The position numbers and the translations under genes are program-made. Below are positions 11,506 through 23,404 of a stretch of 64,000 bases of DNA, one piece after another. The number at the start of each line of letters is the position of its first letter. Positions within the stretch are counted from its first letter, which is position 1. A model generated the notes under the pieces. The model saw only the letters and a list, made by a program, of their open reading frames with translations, ran no database searches and was not told the origin of the DNA. The DNA is from Halichoerus grypus (Eukaryota; Chordata; Mammalia; Carnivora; Phocidae), in assembly GCF_964656455.1 (NCBI RefSeq), contig NC_135725.1, positions 51,591,688-51,655,687 on the forward strand, given 5' to 3'.

Positions 11506-11964
11506 ACAGAGACTTGCCACTGACAAGGAATTAAGAAAAGGGAAAGGCCAAAAAAAGAAAAATCAAAGAGCTCATGGTTCAAATCAAGGTGTGTAAAAAG
11601 AAAGTGGAAGAGGTAAATATCAGGCCCCTGTTGAGGTATGTTCTAGATAAACACTGCCCACCAGGTAACTAAGCATCCCCTCCTTTGAGTTCCACAGTCC
11701 ATAGTCACCTCAAAACATGACATAAAGCATTGTTAAAAACATGGATCTCTTTGCTTTTCAAAGTGTGAAACTCAATTTCCTCAAGCAGGATGAGTCTTAG
11801 TAGCTAAGTAGAAGTTTGGGGGGGGGTGGCAGGGTGCAGAGGCTGGGCATTCAGGAATGTTCAAAAGAGTCAATTTCCCCAAGGATGGCAATGACAACTG
11901 ACAAGCAAGGGAAGAGAGGATGCCCTGCCTTAATCACCACTGAATAACACTCCCCATTATTAAC

Positions 11965-12175
11965 AACAATGACAATCGCTAATATTTTTTAGGGATGATT
12001 GTGTCCCAAGTTATGTGCATATCTCAGCAACCCAATGAGGTAGATGTTATTACCCTCTTTTAAATGAGGTAACTAGAACTTAGACTGGCTAAATAACTTC
12101 TCACACAGCTGGGAAGTAGAAGAGTCAAGTTTAGACTCCAGTCTGCCTAACTCGAGACTGAATCTTAGCCGTTAC
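11965..12175 (-). repeat. MIR SINE (old)
   Basis: Reverse-complement MIR: 'CAACCCAATGAGGTAGATG', 'ACACAGCTGGGAAGTAGAAG', 'TTTAGACTCCAGTCTGCC'. Confidence 0.65.
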
Positions 12176-12179
12176 CATA

Positions 12180-13125
12180 AAGCAGCAATCTGTTATTATT
12201 CTGCAACACAGTGTGCTCAGAGATCCTAACACACGGTTTAATTTCCCTGCTGTTTCCTAGGCATTGCATTTGACCACAGGTTTTTTAATCTGGGACCACA
12301 GACTCCAGAAAGCAGTTTGCTTTAGTGTATCTGTGAATTCCCTAAAATCAAAAGTAAAATGGCATGAGTGTACATTTTCTGCTGAGAAGAAGGTTATTTA
12401 TGACAGCAGTTTGTTTTTAAAGAACTGCTGTTTAATATACTTTTGTGTTTTTTTTTTAATTTTTTTTATCTAAGTATAATTAATATACAGTGTTACCACT
12501 GTCTTTATATCCCTGAAGTTAAAAGCACAGGTGAGAATGAGAAAGAGAAAGAAAGAAAAAAAAAAGGTTAAAAAAGTTGTTTTTTTTCCCCCAAAGAAAA
12601 AGAGATGTTATTCAAGGAAAGCCAACTTTGTTTGCTATTCTTAAATTATTGTGAATACTCCGCGGAAGAGAAGAAACCGTTCTGCCTGCTCATTTCCAAG
12701 TCCATTCCCATTTATGCTAAGAACTGTTTAACCACCAGGCATAGTTAAAAACAGGGAACTCTCTGGTGCTGCACCAATAGCGTGAATCCCATCTCTCAGC
12801 ACAGAGCCAGAAAGAACCCAGCTCATAGCAGCTGGTACACGGCGCTGCAGACCCATCACACAGACCTGTGTGGGATTTCTACTAAGGACAGTGATTGTGA
12901 GCAATGGAGGGCTGTGGCCAGTGATGGCAACAATCCTCTTCAACACCTGCTCTCGTATCTGTGGGATTCAGCTACCCAAGTGTCCTACTCACTCTCCCCA
13001 AAGGTTACCAGGAATAGGTAATTGTAGACATTTTTTCCTCCCTGGACTTTTTGTCATGGAAATGGAATACTTGCCACATCTTTCTTGCTAGTCCTTTTCA
13101 ACTTTCAATTTCCCTTGGGTAAAAA
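12180..13125. other. No gene; short L1-tail-like T run
   Basis: A T-rich run and 'ATCTAAGTATAATTAATATA' at 12448-12490 may be a tiny antisense L1 3' remnant. Overlapping frames at 12728-13091 on both strands show no family signature. Confidence 0.4.
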
Positions 13126-13129
13126 GGGT

Positions 13130-13144
13130 TTCTGCATACACATA

Positions 13145-13190
<46 letters not shown>

Positions 13191-13240
13191 CAGTCACACA
13201 CAAAGACACACAGACTCACACATGCACATGCTCACGGCAC
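13130..13240 (+). repeat. (CA)n microsatellite
   Basis: About 19 pure CA units at 13151-13188 flanked by imperfect ACAC/ACAT runs. Confidence 0.92.
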
Positions 13241-13244
13241 AACT

Positions 13245-14865
13245 AGATACTATGTTTGTGACAAGGGAGGATGTTCTTCTATGGATTAAACTGCTTGACC
13301 TGATCCAACTTCCAATGGTACCCTGCCTCTCACTTCCTTTAACACATTTACCTCTATAGAAAAATTATTTTCTTTTAAGGGAATCAGAGTTTTCTCTGGA
13401 GGCATATAGTCAATTCTGTCAGTACTTTAAAAAAAAAAAAGGTTAGGCATAAGCATTTTAATTCTTATTTTATTTGGGATCAAGAGATTTTTTCCCCCAT
13501 TGAAAAAATAAGATAAAGTGGTTTGGCCTTTCCAATCTCATACCAACCCTGAGGTCCTGAGTTCAACCTTTCTCCAAAAAGAAAAATGTCAAGGCTGAAA
13601 TGCACCCAATTTCACCTAATTTTCTGTGCTTCACTCTTCAGGAAGATGGATTGAGATGGCTCACCTCATAAAATGGGCACAACTTACTTGAGAAAATAAG
13701 AAATGTAAGACCACGGTTTAAGTAAGTACACCATTCTGAGGCAGGTTTTAGGTGCTCTGTGCAATTCTCGTTTTCTAGCTTCCCAGGGCCGACTGTGTAA
13801 TTATACAGAGCACTCTTTCTATTGGCAAGACCCATTGATCCTTAAGTGTACATTTTCTGGCATCCAATAAACTAGGACGATGAGCGAGCAGTGTTTTCTG
13901 CTCCTGGAACAGTGAAGGGCTAATTAGTTGCATTTGCAGATTAATGACTTTCAACTAGAAAGGGCGAATGCAAAGGGATAAGGCACGGCCACAGTGACAG
14001 AATGCAAATAAAAGTATTTATAAGGGCAGGAGGAGGGGTGGGGGCCAGGAAGGGCCATCGATTGCTTTTACCCTCTGCACCGCGACACATTCCAATGAGG
14101 GAGGGCATTCTGCCAGCACGACAGCCTTCACTGAAGCTAAGGCATAAACAGAATCTGTTGATAGATACAAGCAAGGCCAAGAGGAGAGACTGAGAAAGAA
14201 ATTCTCTGCAGAAAGAGCAACAGGGATCAAGAAAGCTCTCCCTCTTCTGGCCCCAGCCAGCCTTAGCCTTCTCTTTGTCAGAGCAGCCTTCAGTTTCAAC
14301 TCACTCTCCTTCTGCCCTGTGTCTCTCCCTCATCTATATAAAGGTTGACGTGACAGCTTGCTAGGAAAATTCCCAGCAAGTGTACAAAATAACATGTTTA
14401 AATTCTGTTTATTCTCATTTCCTGAAATAACATTATGCTTCTGAGTTGGTGTGTCTCATTACTTTTAATCCCATCTCCCACATAAGTACAAAGGTACTAT
14501 CTTATTCCTTTGACTTATTAGGTTAGTCAAAGCAAAGATCTTCCCTCCGCTAATAAAATAAAAGGGAAGCGTGGGGTGGGAGTTGCAGCAGGATATAGAT
14601 CACTTGTTCCCAGTCTTTAGGATGTCACTGACTAAAAATATTTTAAATAAGATGGGAGTGATGATGTAGGATTTGAAAATTTTTATAGCCCCAAGTAATT
14701 CACTCAAACAAATATTTATTTACCATAATAATCACTGTATAAAAGAATGGGTGCTTTAAAATCACAAATAAGGAAAGACAATCTCAGGAGATAAGACAGA
14801 ACTTTGTTTTAAATACATTTAGCTTGATAAAAAAAAAAATCCTACCACTCATTGTATTTCTCATT
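13245..14865. other. Unique sequence; octamer/TATA-like cluster
   Basis: No gene or repeat recognised. ATGCAAAT (14002-14009) lies 5 bp upstream of TATTTATAA (14015-14023), with a G/A-rich stretch downstream. A low-level promoter or enhancer is possible but unproven. Open frames near 13941-14299 overlap on both strands and are unsupported. Confidence 0.35.
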
Positions 14866-14869
14866 TTTC

Positions 14870-15185
14870 CATCTAGTGCTAGGACCAGCTTCCCGCCCAG
14901 AGTATAGAAGCCACTCCTGTTGAACCCTAGTTAAATGAGGATCCTCAGGATACTGGTCTGGGAATGTAAATGCCATTCCTTTGAGCCAGCCTTTCCTCAT
15001 CCAGACCCCATCTCTAGACAAGGTTATGACCCTCTTATAAATTCTCATTGCAAACTGCAATTTCCATGCATCTGCACCTATCACAGTTGTCATAAACATA
15101 TTTTTGTTTGTTGTCTCTTCCACTCTTTGTTCACACTCTCTCCAAGATCCAGCATGCTTACCCCTAATAGGCACAAAGTAGACTT
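14870..15185 (+). repeat. LINE L2-like fragment
   Basis: Order resembles an L2 tail: 'CCATTCCTTTGAGCCAGCC', a 'CACTCTTTGTTCACACTCTC' block and 'CCCTAATAGGCACAAAGTAG'. Strongly diverged. Confidence 0.4.
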
Positions 15186-15204
15186 TTTAAAAACTAGATG
15201 AACT

Positions 15205-15320
15205 AAAAATCTCATTCTGGTTTCTACACTACCATTTACTAGTCAGGTGACCTTTGGTAAATTGTTTTATCAAGCCATTTCTTGCCTTGGTGAGCTTGTT
15301 TGGGGGATCAAATCAGATTT
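15205..15320 (+). repeat. MIR-like fragment
   Basis: 'CCATTTACTAGTCAGGTGAC' followed by 'CCTTGGTGAGCTTGTTTGGG' fits the centre of MIR in sense order. Confidence 0.4.
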
Positions 15321-15548
15321 TCATGGCAAAGAGCTGTTAACTGCAAGACTCTATGTAGCTACAATTTACCAAAAGGAACAACGATGAGTAAGAGTCTTCT
15401 CTCTTTTCAGGTTATATTTCTCCACCTAAACACTTCTGTTACCTGTCTTTTGCATAAGTCCTGTCAGTTAAATTTCTCCCTCCAATTAAAATATCACACC
15501 AGATTAGACCTCAAATTTCTAGAAGAGAGTAAAAAGAACACAAGACTA

Positions 15549-16352
15549 ATCACAGTGAGACATCACCTCACACCAGTGAGAATGGCAAGTATCAAAAAGA
15601 CAAGTGTTGGCGAGGATGTGGAGAAAAAGGAACCATCATGACTACTGGCGGTGCAGCTACTATGGAAAAAATATGGAGGTTTCGCAAAAAATCACAAATA
15701 GAAATACCATATGATCCAGTAATTCCATTTCTGAGTATTTACCCCCCACCAAAATAAAAAACACTAATTTGAAAATATATATGCACCCCTACGCTCATTA
15801 TAGCATTATTTATAATAGCCAAGGTATGGAAACAACCTGAGTGATGTCCATCCGTAGATGAATGGATAGAGAAGATGTGGTATGTATATGTATATATATA
15901 TATGCATGCATGCCATGGAATACTGCTTTGTCATAAAAAGGAACGAAATTTTGCCATTTGCAATAACATGGATGGACCTAGAGGCGAAATAAGTGAAATA
16001 AGTCAAAGACAAATATGATTTCAATTATATGTGGAATCTAAATAACAAAACAAGCAAGCAAACAGAAACAGACTAATAAATATGGAGGACAAAATGGTGG
16101 TTGCTGGGGTGGGGCCAGTTAGGCAAAATAGGTAAAGGGTTTTAAGAGGTACAAGCTTCCATTTATAAAGAAGTCTTAGGGATGAAAAATACAGCATAGG
16201 GAATATAATCAATAATATTGTGATGATTTGTATGGTGACAGATGGCAACTACACTTATCATGGTGAACATTTTGTAATGTATAGAACTGTTGAATCACTA
16301 CGTTGTACACCTGAAACTAATATAATGTCAACTATGCTTCAATTTGTTTAAA
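15549..16352 (+). repeat. LINE L1 3' end (L1MA-type, decayed)
   Basis: Starts in the C-terminal part of ORF2 (the [10 protein letters not shown] region reads here as a diverged copy) and runs through the 3'UTR to 'CACCTGAAACTAATATAATG' and 'ATGCTTCAATTTGTTTAAAA'. Stops and frameshifts break the frame. CACAAGA at both edges may be a worn TSD. Contains a short (TA)n patch at 15885-15905. Confidence 0.85.
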
Positions 16353-16364
16353 AAACTCACAAGA

Positions 16365-16545
16365 TTGGATATAAGGCAACCTGGTTTCCAGTTCCTGCTC
16401 TTCCACCAAATAGCCATCACACCCTTTTTGGTTCTCAGTTTCTTGATCAATAAAATGGAGGACATAGATCAGTCCCAAAACTCTAGTCCATAGGAATGGT
16501 TTCACTGGGACGATTATATAGGAAATAAGCACCACTCAGCAAAGA
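16365..16545 (+). repeat. MIR SINE (old)
   Basis: 'CCTGGTTTCCAGTTCCTGCT', 'TTCTCAGTTTCTTGATCAAT' and 'AAATGGAGGACATAG' follow MIR sense order. Further MIR/L2-like traces continue to about 16650. Confidence 0.5.
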
Positions 16546-16849
16546 CTTTAATCCTTGCCACTTAATAAACATTCCTGAGCATTTGCAATTTATTAGACAC
16601 TTCAACATGATGTAACTCACTTTAAATTATTCCAAATGAGACCCCTTAGCTATAGAAAGTTTATTAAAAGAGAATATTATCCCATTCTTCAAACTACATT
16701 TGATTGTCTTTCTAGTATGGATACCTTGAGCCATCTATTAAATCACTTTGCTTTGTTTCCTAACTTTTCCTCCAACATTGGTATTCTTTACAAAGACTTT
16801 TATTTTTTCTAAACTGATGCTATCCACGTGAATAGAAAGTTGAAGTTCT

Positions 16850-16883
16850 TCAGATTCAATTCAACAAATGTTGGTTGAGTGCT
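16850..16883 (-). repeat. LINE L2 left piece, interrupted
   Basis: 'TTCAACAAATGTTGGTTGAG' then TGCTAT is an L2 reverse-complement tail cut off by the LTR beginning at about 16884. The right piece resumes at about 17700 with 'CTGCCTTCATGAAGTTTACA'. Confidence 0.5.
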
Positions 16884-17700
16884 ATGAAAGAAAAATTACA
16901 CCCAATCAATTAAATAGGCAAAGGAGACCTTACTTAAAACTATTGCAATAAGAGAGAGATTGAACTGAATTCCTCTGAAAGGGTGGGAGGATTTTGGAAG
17001 CTGGGGTGACCTAATGAAAAAATGCTGGCGGTTTTTGGTGTGTCAGTTGATTAGGCCACCTGTGTTTGCTAATTGTTGATCCTCAGTGTTAGGCTCCTAC
17101 CCTCCCACAGACACTGGGAGACAGGGGCCCTATCTTTCTTTTCTTTTTTTTTTTTTTTAATTATGTTACGTTAATCACCATACATTACATCATCAGTTTT
17201 TGATGTAGTGGTCCATGATTCATTGTTTGCGTATAACACCCAGTGCTCCATGCAGAACGTGCCCTCTTTAATACCCATCACCAGGCTAACCCATCCCCTC
17301 ACCCCCTCCCCTCTAGAACCCTCAGTTTGTTTTTCAGAGTCCATAGTCTCTCATGCTTCGTCTCCCCCTCCGATTTCCCCCCCCTTCCTTCTTCCCCTCC
17401 TGCTATCATCTTCTTCTTTTTTTTTTTTAACATATGATGTATTATTTGATGATTACATTTCTAAGGGATAGCTCCCAGGTCCTTGAGAAAGACATTCCTG
17501 GATTGTAGAAGATCTAGATCTCAAAAGGACAAAGAAAGAACTTACCCTTGCAACTTTTCTAAAGTAAATGCTCTAAGAAAAGGGAAGTCAGGGGGCTATA
17601 ATCAGAAAGAAACTTATCTAAATTTTAGTCAGGCTGAGGGGAATGTTAAGCCTGTGTTTTTGTCAGTGTTCCCAGGGCTAGATAAGCTACTTGGTAAGAC
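16884..17700 (-). mobile_element. Probable ERV1-type solo LTR, broken by an L1
   Basis: On the minus strand it starts TGTCTTACC and ends TTTTTCTTTCA (TG...CA ends). Near its 3' end are 'CTTATTGCAATAGTTTTAAG' and 'GATTGGGTGTAATTTTTC', the layout of a gammaretrovirus-like R/U5. An L1 at about 17138-17480 lies inside it. No internal gag/pol/env sequence was seen next to it. Host L2 sequence flanks both sides; the TSD is not clear. Family name unknown to me. Confidence 0.5.
17138..17480 (-). mobile_element. 5'-truncated L1 3'UTR (young carnivore type)
   Basis: Poly-T at 17145-17158, then the reverse complement of the same L1 tail found at 22290 and 37910 (TACATCATCAGTTTTTGATG, GTGCTCCATGCAGAACG), ending in an inner TTTTTTTTTTAACATATGATG block. 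Only 3'UTR is present. It is nested in the LTR. Confidence 0.88.
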
Positions 17701-17749
17701 ACATGGTCTACTGCCTTCATGAAGTTTACAGTCTTTTGGGGGAGGGGGG

Positions 17750-19540
17750 CGAGAGGAGTTTTCCTTATGTCTCACCCAAAAAAATATTCATTATAGAGAT
17801 TTGAGTATCTGCTCTTCCACTCAGATAAGTAAACTACATGATACTTCATCTGCATGGTCCAAATTCAGGAAGTGTCTGGTAAGCCAAATGGCTCTCTGCA
17901 CCAGTTGACCAATGGTCTACCTCTGGGTCATTCATCTCTCTGGCAATGTGGTTTCTTTTCATGATCATTTCAAGTCAACCGAGTCTGATGGTAAGGCTGG
18001 AGACAGGATCTCAGGCTTGGGTTTAACCAAATTTTTAAATCTATAATGATATTTTCTTTTCTTCCCCAAGTATAGTTATAAACCATATAACTATTTCCCA
18101 GTGATATATCATAACTTCAGTGTTTTCTCCATTCTACTCAAATCCCTCAGCACCTATACTGATCTCCATCCTTTTGAAATATTTGCCCATCAATATTCCA
18201 TCAAATTTATGAGTAGCATACTGTTGAAGTGTCAGCTTCCTGTGGCGTTTTTATTTCTGTCACTTGCAAATCCAGTTCTCCCTGGTCTCAGGCCTCTCTG
18301 AGTCCCCATCCCTTACCCAAGCAGTCTCCTGGCACTTTAAATGCCCCCATCTTCCTTTCATTACATTTAATCACATGGTAAATTTAAAAGATGAGTCCGG
18401 ATAAAGAAGGCTCATTAACTTTAATGGGTCAGTTTTTATATTTGGGTGAAAGGCCTTAAACCCTTGTAAATTAGGCTGGGATTTATAAACCATGACAAAC
18501 ATGACGACAAATACTGATTTCCTAGTAAATTCCTTCAACACACTATATCCCCATGCGTGATGAATTGGTAGTGCTCCTTTCTGTTATTATTTACACAAAT
18601 GACTTTGGCATTGTCTTGATACATGGGCAATATACTTAAATCCATGACAGATCTCACAGATTAGGGTAGAGCCTTATATTTCCCTTTTGAATTTGACTTC
18701 CACTAAAAAAGAAGAAAAGAAAAGAAAAGAAAAAAATCTGACTATGCTTTATACGTGCATGCATGCACAGAGAATTAAAAACATACTTTGTACCCTGTTA
18801 AAAAAAAAAAAATAAAAGCCAACCAATTTGAGATAGATTCAGAGTTTCCCACATAACTGCTCAAATTACTGAGACTGTGTGGTTCTATTTCACAAATTAT
18901 ACCTCTGCGGTAAGATTCCTCTTCAAGAAAACTATAGAGATCAATCAGCTCCAGCCATAACACCCTTAATCCCGCTGTTCGACTTTTATAATTTTCTGCC
19001 ACCGGTGAGTTATTGCTTGACAAGTGTTTAAATATTATACATTGTGAAGTTTAAATAAAGAAATTATTTACACCGGAATATAAAAAAGTATATTACCAAT
19101 TATATAGTTCCCTGAACGCTTAATCATGCAGCCGAGTGGAAAACCCTTCAGGAAATCTGTCCTCTACCATTTCCCCATAATAAAGGGTGCCTCAAGAAAT
19201 ACTCATTTAATCTCTGCAGTGCATTTCAAGCACCTAATCTCACTTTGCACTGCACTCTGCCACTTCTTGTCATCCAAACAAAATGCAGGTAAATGATGGA
19301 GAAGCTGAGCTTAGACCCTTAAATATTTACTGGCTAGTCTACTCTTAGTAATACATGCTGTAGTGTTAGACTCAATTTCATCCTCGAGTGCTTGGCAGAC
19401 AATTTGGACAGGCTTACTGAGAAGTGGAGGGTCTTTCCTTGCTTTGCCTTTGAGGAGAAGCCATTCCCTTATCTTAAGTGAATTAGTTTAAAAACTTTCC
19501 CCGCTAGTCCAGTGTATCAACAAATCAGTCAGGCTTGCTG
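17750..19540. other. No gene recognised
   Basis: AT-rich unique sequence with short A-rich runs (18703-18738, 18801-18812). Open frames at 18101-18301 and 18775-19023 are unsupported. A few stretches look like typical conserved non-coding DNA (for example 18880-19060), but this cannot be shown without alignment. Confidence 0.4.
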
Positions 19541-19554
19541 TACTGACGGCTCAC

Positions 19555-19685
19555 TTAACCCAGCTCTCTGAGCTAACGGGAGAAACCCGCGCGCGGCTGT
19601 CCCTGTGGAGCGAGGATCCCTCCACCGCACCAGCCCCTGACAGACGTGAAACCCTAGCACACGGCTCTCCCTCGTTTCCCAAAGA
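19555..19685. promoter_or_regulatory. Small CpG cluster
   Basis: CCCGCGCGCGGC at 19587-19598 and several further CpGs in about 130 bp of otherwise CpG-poor DNA. No core promoter motif is evident. Confidence 0.2.
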
Positions 19686-19924
19686 GAAGTTGGTGCAATC
19701 GGCTGGACAGCAAACCAATCTGATCAAAGGGTCATTTTCTTTCACAACCGGGGGCTGAGGCTGTCTTTAAAACAGAACCATGTCCAAGGTCAGGTGGGTC
19801 AGAGGCAGAGGGCTCTGACTGCTGGTGGGGCAGCCGCTTCCCCCACCCCATCGCTGCTAGTTGTCTAGGTTTTGTTAAAAGTCAGAAGGAGTTGAAAAGT
19901 CCCCTTGAAGTGTGATTCTCATTG

Positions 19925-20074
19925 TTAAAGGGGAATAAATCTATACATACTAACATGAAAAGATATTGAAAGTATAAAATTAAGTAAAAAGAAAACCGCA
20001 CTTATATTTTTAAACTATATATGTGTGTTATGTACATATATATGTGTGTATATTTATTTCTATATTTGTATATA

Positions 20075-20146
<72 letters not shown>

Positions 20147-20310
20147 TATACAAAGAAAAAACTCTGGATGGGTCTACTTTCAACTATTCCTAGTGGTTAC
20201 CTTGAGGAATGGGACTTAGGGAATAAAAAAGAGAAAGCCAGGAATTTTGCTATGAGTTTTGCACGACTAGAACTTTTCACAACAAACCTATATTACTATT
20301 ATCATTTTTA
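19925..20310 (+). repeat. Old L1 3' end holding a compound microsatellite
   Basis: 'ACATGAAAAGATATTGAAAG' and 'TTAAGTAAAAAGAAAACCGC' before, and 'CTAGTGGTTACCTTGAGGAA', 'ATGAGTTTTGCACGACTAGA' after the microsatellite match the terminal region of old L1M elements. Confidence 0.5.
20079..20145 (+). repeat. (GA)n(GT)n compound microsatellite
   Basis: About 17 GA units (20080-20113) pass without a break into about 16 GT units (20114-20145). TA/TG-rich imperfect repeats precede them. Confidence 0.95.
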
Positions 20311-20314
20311 AGTG

Positions 20315-21475
20315 TTCTTAAGGAATGATTCTCCCATTTACTTCCTTGTGATCACGCTGGTGACCTTAAGCACTAGGGATCCGTGGTACACTATACACAG
20401 GGCAGGCAGGGCCTGATCCTGCTTAAGGACAGCAGGTAATCTACCGGAGTAGCTACAGAAAAGATTGTAGATATTAACAGGAGGCTCCACATGGGATTTC
20501 TGAGATCTCATTCTGAATCTTTCCCTGAATGTTCTCATAGCATTACAAACCCAGCTCTGCACACTTTATGGCTAATAAATTAAATGCATTTAGAGCTTGA
20601 TCTTATCCCTCTCTTTTCAAAGCATCTTTCCTCAAATACAACCCATGCTTTACTTGGTATTAGCCTATTGGTGGCTTTGCAAAAATATTTAAATAGTGTT
20701 TTGTTGGGGAGGGGTGGTTTAAAGGTATTTATGGATAAGAAAAGTAGATTAAATACCCCAGTCCCAATTCTGCCTCCAGCATATAACCCCTCTAGACTTC
20801 AGAAAGGCCTGCCCGTTGCTTTTTCTGAAAGCAAAGAAAGGTCCATCATTCCATAATCACTCTCTTGTGAAGATTGGCAAAGTATCAGAGCTAACACAAC
20901 AGAGTACATAAAAGACCAGGTTATAACATTTCTGCTGCCGTAAATTGAAATAATAAACTTTGGCAAACACGGAGGACAGCAAATTCAATTTGACAGTCTT
21001 TTCAAAGCGGACTACGAACAACAGAGGGAAGCTGACTAAATAGGATTAGGACCTATTTTATTAAATTATTACATCATTGGATAAGGCAACGTGTAATGAG
21101 ATTCCCCCAAATCATTAATTCGGCATTCACAAAATAATGGTAAAAATCAAATTATCATTATGTTCTACATTCAAAATCATTGATTTTCAAGCTGGAAGGG
21201 AGTTTTCTAACTTCCTCTAGCTTCAAGCTCTCTTTGTTTCAACAAACACTTGGGTGAAAGTGCACGGTGTAAAAGAGATAAATGGGAGCTTGCTCTCTTA
21301 GCACGGAGGGAGGGCTGTGTGGCTATGCCCACCGATGCCACCTCCCCAGGACTCGTGCCTTCCCAGCCCCTCTGGAGGGGCCTTTGCAGAATTCCTACAT
21401 CTTTACTATGGAGCATCATTTGGGAAAGGACCTATCTAGGCCATCACCTTCATTTAAAAGATGCATGTATTAACT
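20315..21475. other. Unique sequence, possible conserved non-coding DNA
   Basis: No gene seen. The part 20860-21190 is AT-rich, repeat-free and dense in homeodomain-like ATTA cores, an appearance common in developmental enhancers; conservation cannot be judged from one sequence. Confidence 0.3.
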
Positions 21476-21494
21476 CTTTTAAGATTTCTAGCTA

Positions 21495-21708
21495 GAGGTG
21501 CCTAGGTAGCTCAGATAGTTAAGCGTCTGCCTTCAGTTCAGGTCATGATCTCCGGGTCCTGGGATGGAGCCCCACATCGGGCTCCCAGCTCAGCAGGAAG
21601 CCTGCTTCTCGGTCTCCCTCTGCCTCTCCACAACCACCCCCCCCCCCCCCCCCGCCACTCACTCTCTCTTTCTCTCTCGCATGAAAAAATAAAAAAGTCT
21701 TTTAAAAA
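21495..21708 (+). repeat. CAN-SINE
   Basis: AGGTGCCTAGGTAGCTCAG head (mutated), a 17-C run at about 21638-21654 in the CT region, AAAAAATAAAAAAG tail. TSD AAGATTTCTAGCTA is identical at 21481-21494 and 21709-21722. Confidence 0.94.
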
Positions 21709-21834
21709 AAGATTTCTAGCTAAAGATAGAGTTAGGGAAGGGGTAAGAAAGAGAAACCACATTCAAACAAAGATACCTATTGGGAAATCAATAGTAAATT
21801 CATCTTTTAAAGGCACTAACTAAAAATAGTTAAC

Positions 21835-22035
21835 TTTCATTGACCATTTGTTACATGCCAGAAATAGTGCTGAGTGCTTTATGAGCAAGCATTAACACAC
21901 TTGATTTTTACAAAATTCCCATGGGGCAGATACTGTTATCACCGTGAAACAGATGAACAAGCTTAGGCTCAGCAAAGTGACATGATCAACCCAGGGTCAC
22001 ACAGCTAAGAAGTGGCAGAGATCATTCAAACCCAG
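21835..22035 (-). repeat. MIR SINE (old)
   Basis: Reverse-complement MIR: 'GTGCTGAGTGCTTTATGAGC', 'CCCATGGGGCAGATACTG', 'GGGTCACACAGCTAAGAAGT', 'TCAAACCCAGGCAACCTGG'. Confidence 0.75.
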
Positions 22036-22289
22036 GCAACCTGGCTTGAGTGCCTACCCTTATGCTCTTCCAACTTCTGTCCACCCTCCTTGCCACCAGT
22101 TTTTTTTTTTTTGCCCCATTACTTTACTGATAAAATAGTAGGACGGCATCATTTCATCAGTTTTACCACACTCGGTGGACATAACTATGAACATCCTACT
22201 CAATATGTATGCAGAGACTGCCAAATCTACAGTCCCTATTCTAACCAATCCAGCCAACAAACAGAAAACTTCTATTAGAGTAAGCTCCT

Positions 22290-22508
22290 ATGAACCATGA
22301 GAGACGATGGACTCTGAAAAACAAACTGAGGGTTCCAGAGGGGAGGGGGCTGGGAGGATGGGTTAGCCCGGTGATGGGTATTAAAGAAGACACATTCTGC
22401 ATGGAGCACTGGGTGTTATGCACAAACAATGAATCATGGAACACTACATCAAAAACTGATGATGTAATGTATGGTGATTAACATAACAATAAAAAAATTT
22501 TTAAAAAA
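22290..22508 (+). mobile_element. 5'-truncated L1 3'UTR with TSD
   Basis: Same L1 tail as at 17138 and 37910, ending AACAATAAAAAAATTTTT and poly(A). TSD AGA(G/A)TAAGCTCCT at 22277-22289 and 22509-22521 (one change). Pure 3'UTR insertion without coding sequence. Confidence 0.93.
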
Positions 22509-22653
22509 AGAATAAGCTCCTCAAATCCAAATACGTGACCAAATGAGACAGGACTGCAGATACTATGAAAGACAAGAATAAAAGCCAAAGCAGCCTTGAC
22601 AAGCAGGACACACACCTTCTAAAAGCAGAAAATTAAAAAATAATAATAATTTA

Positions 22654-22879
22654 TTTTTTTTTCTATTTTTTATTTTATTTTATTTTTTTTTAAAGATTTT
22701 ATTTATTTATTTGAGACAGAGAGAATGAGAGAGGGAGAGCACATGAGAGGGGGGAGGGTCGAGGGAGAAGCAGGCTCCTTGCTGAGCAGGGAGCCCGATG
22801 CGGGACTCGATCCAGGGACTCCAGGATCATGACCTGAGCCGAAGGCAGTCGCTTAACCAACTGAGCCACCCAGGCGCCC
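22654..22879 (-). repeat. CAN-SINE, reverse orientation
   Basis: T-rich tail first, then GAGAGAGGGAGAGCACATGAG, ending GAGCCACCCAGGCGCCC. TSD AATAATAATAATTT at 22640-22653 and 22880-22893. The long T/TTTTA tail is an expanded poly(A). Confidence 0.94.
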
Positions 22880-22894
22880 AATAATAATAATTTA

Positions 22895-23400
22895 AAAAGG
22901 CCAGATCAAGCAGAAGCATTTGGGGACAAACTGACATGGGTAAGTACAAGATGGGAAGAGACAACCAAGGACCAAGTCACAAATAATCTTGGCAGGAGTC
23001 ACGAGTGGACAAATTGAGTCAGCAACAAAGTACCATCATTTGGAAAGAAAGGAAAAGGATCAGGGAAACCCTGGGAAGAGTGTGAGTGACTTGCAAGGAC
23101 TCCCAAAACCAGCCTTCCAATGTTCCACTCATCAGCTTACACCTTTGATGTCTTCTGTGTTGGGTCCTGGCCCTTACACTTTGTAAATAATGGAGAGAAA
23201 ATACAGGAAGGCCAAAAAGGCAGAGCAAAGGAGACTAGAAAGAGGAGAAAAGTCCTTTGGAGGAAGATTAAAAGATGTTGTGTTATTGAACCTACATGAG
23301 ATAATACTAAGGAGAAAAATAAGCAGGGGCAAGAGAGATCCCAACTGTTTAAATATCCTAGCAAGGGAATGCTGAGTCCTGGCTCCCCATTCACACAAAA
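22895..23400. other. No recognised feature
   Basis: Purine-rich unique sequence. Short open frames occur on both strands (22989-23398) without family signature. Confidence 0.45.
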
Positions 23401-23404
23401 TAAT

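Noticed and set aside
15300..15641. 113-codon + strand frame
   Set aside because: Its second half is decayed L1 ORF2 and the first half is MIR/unique sequence read through by chance.
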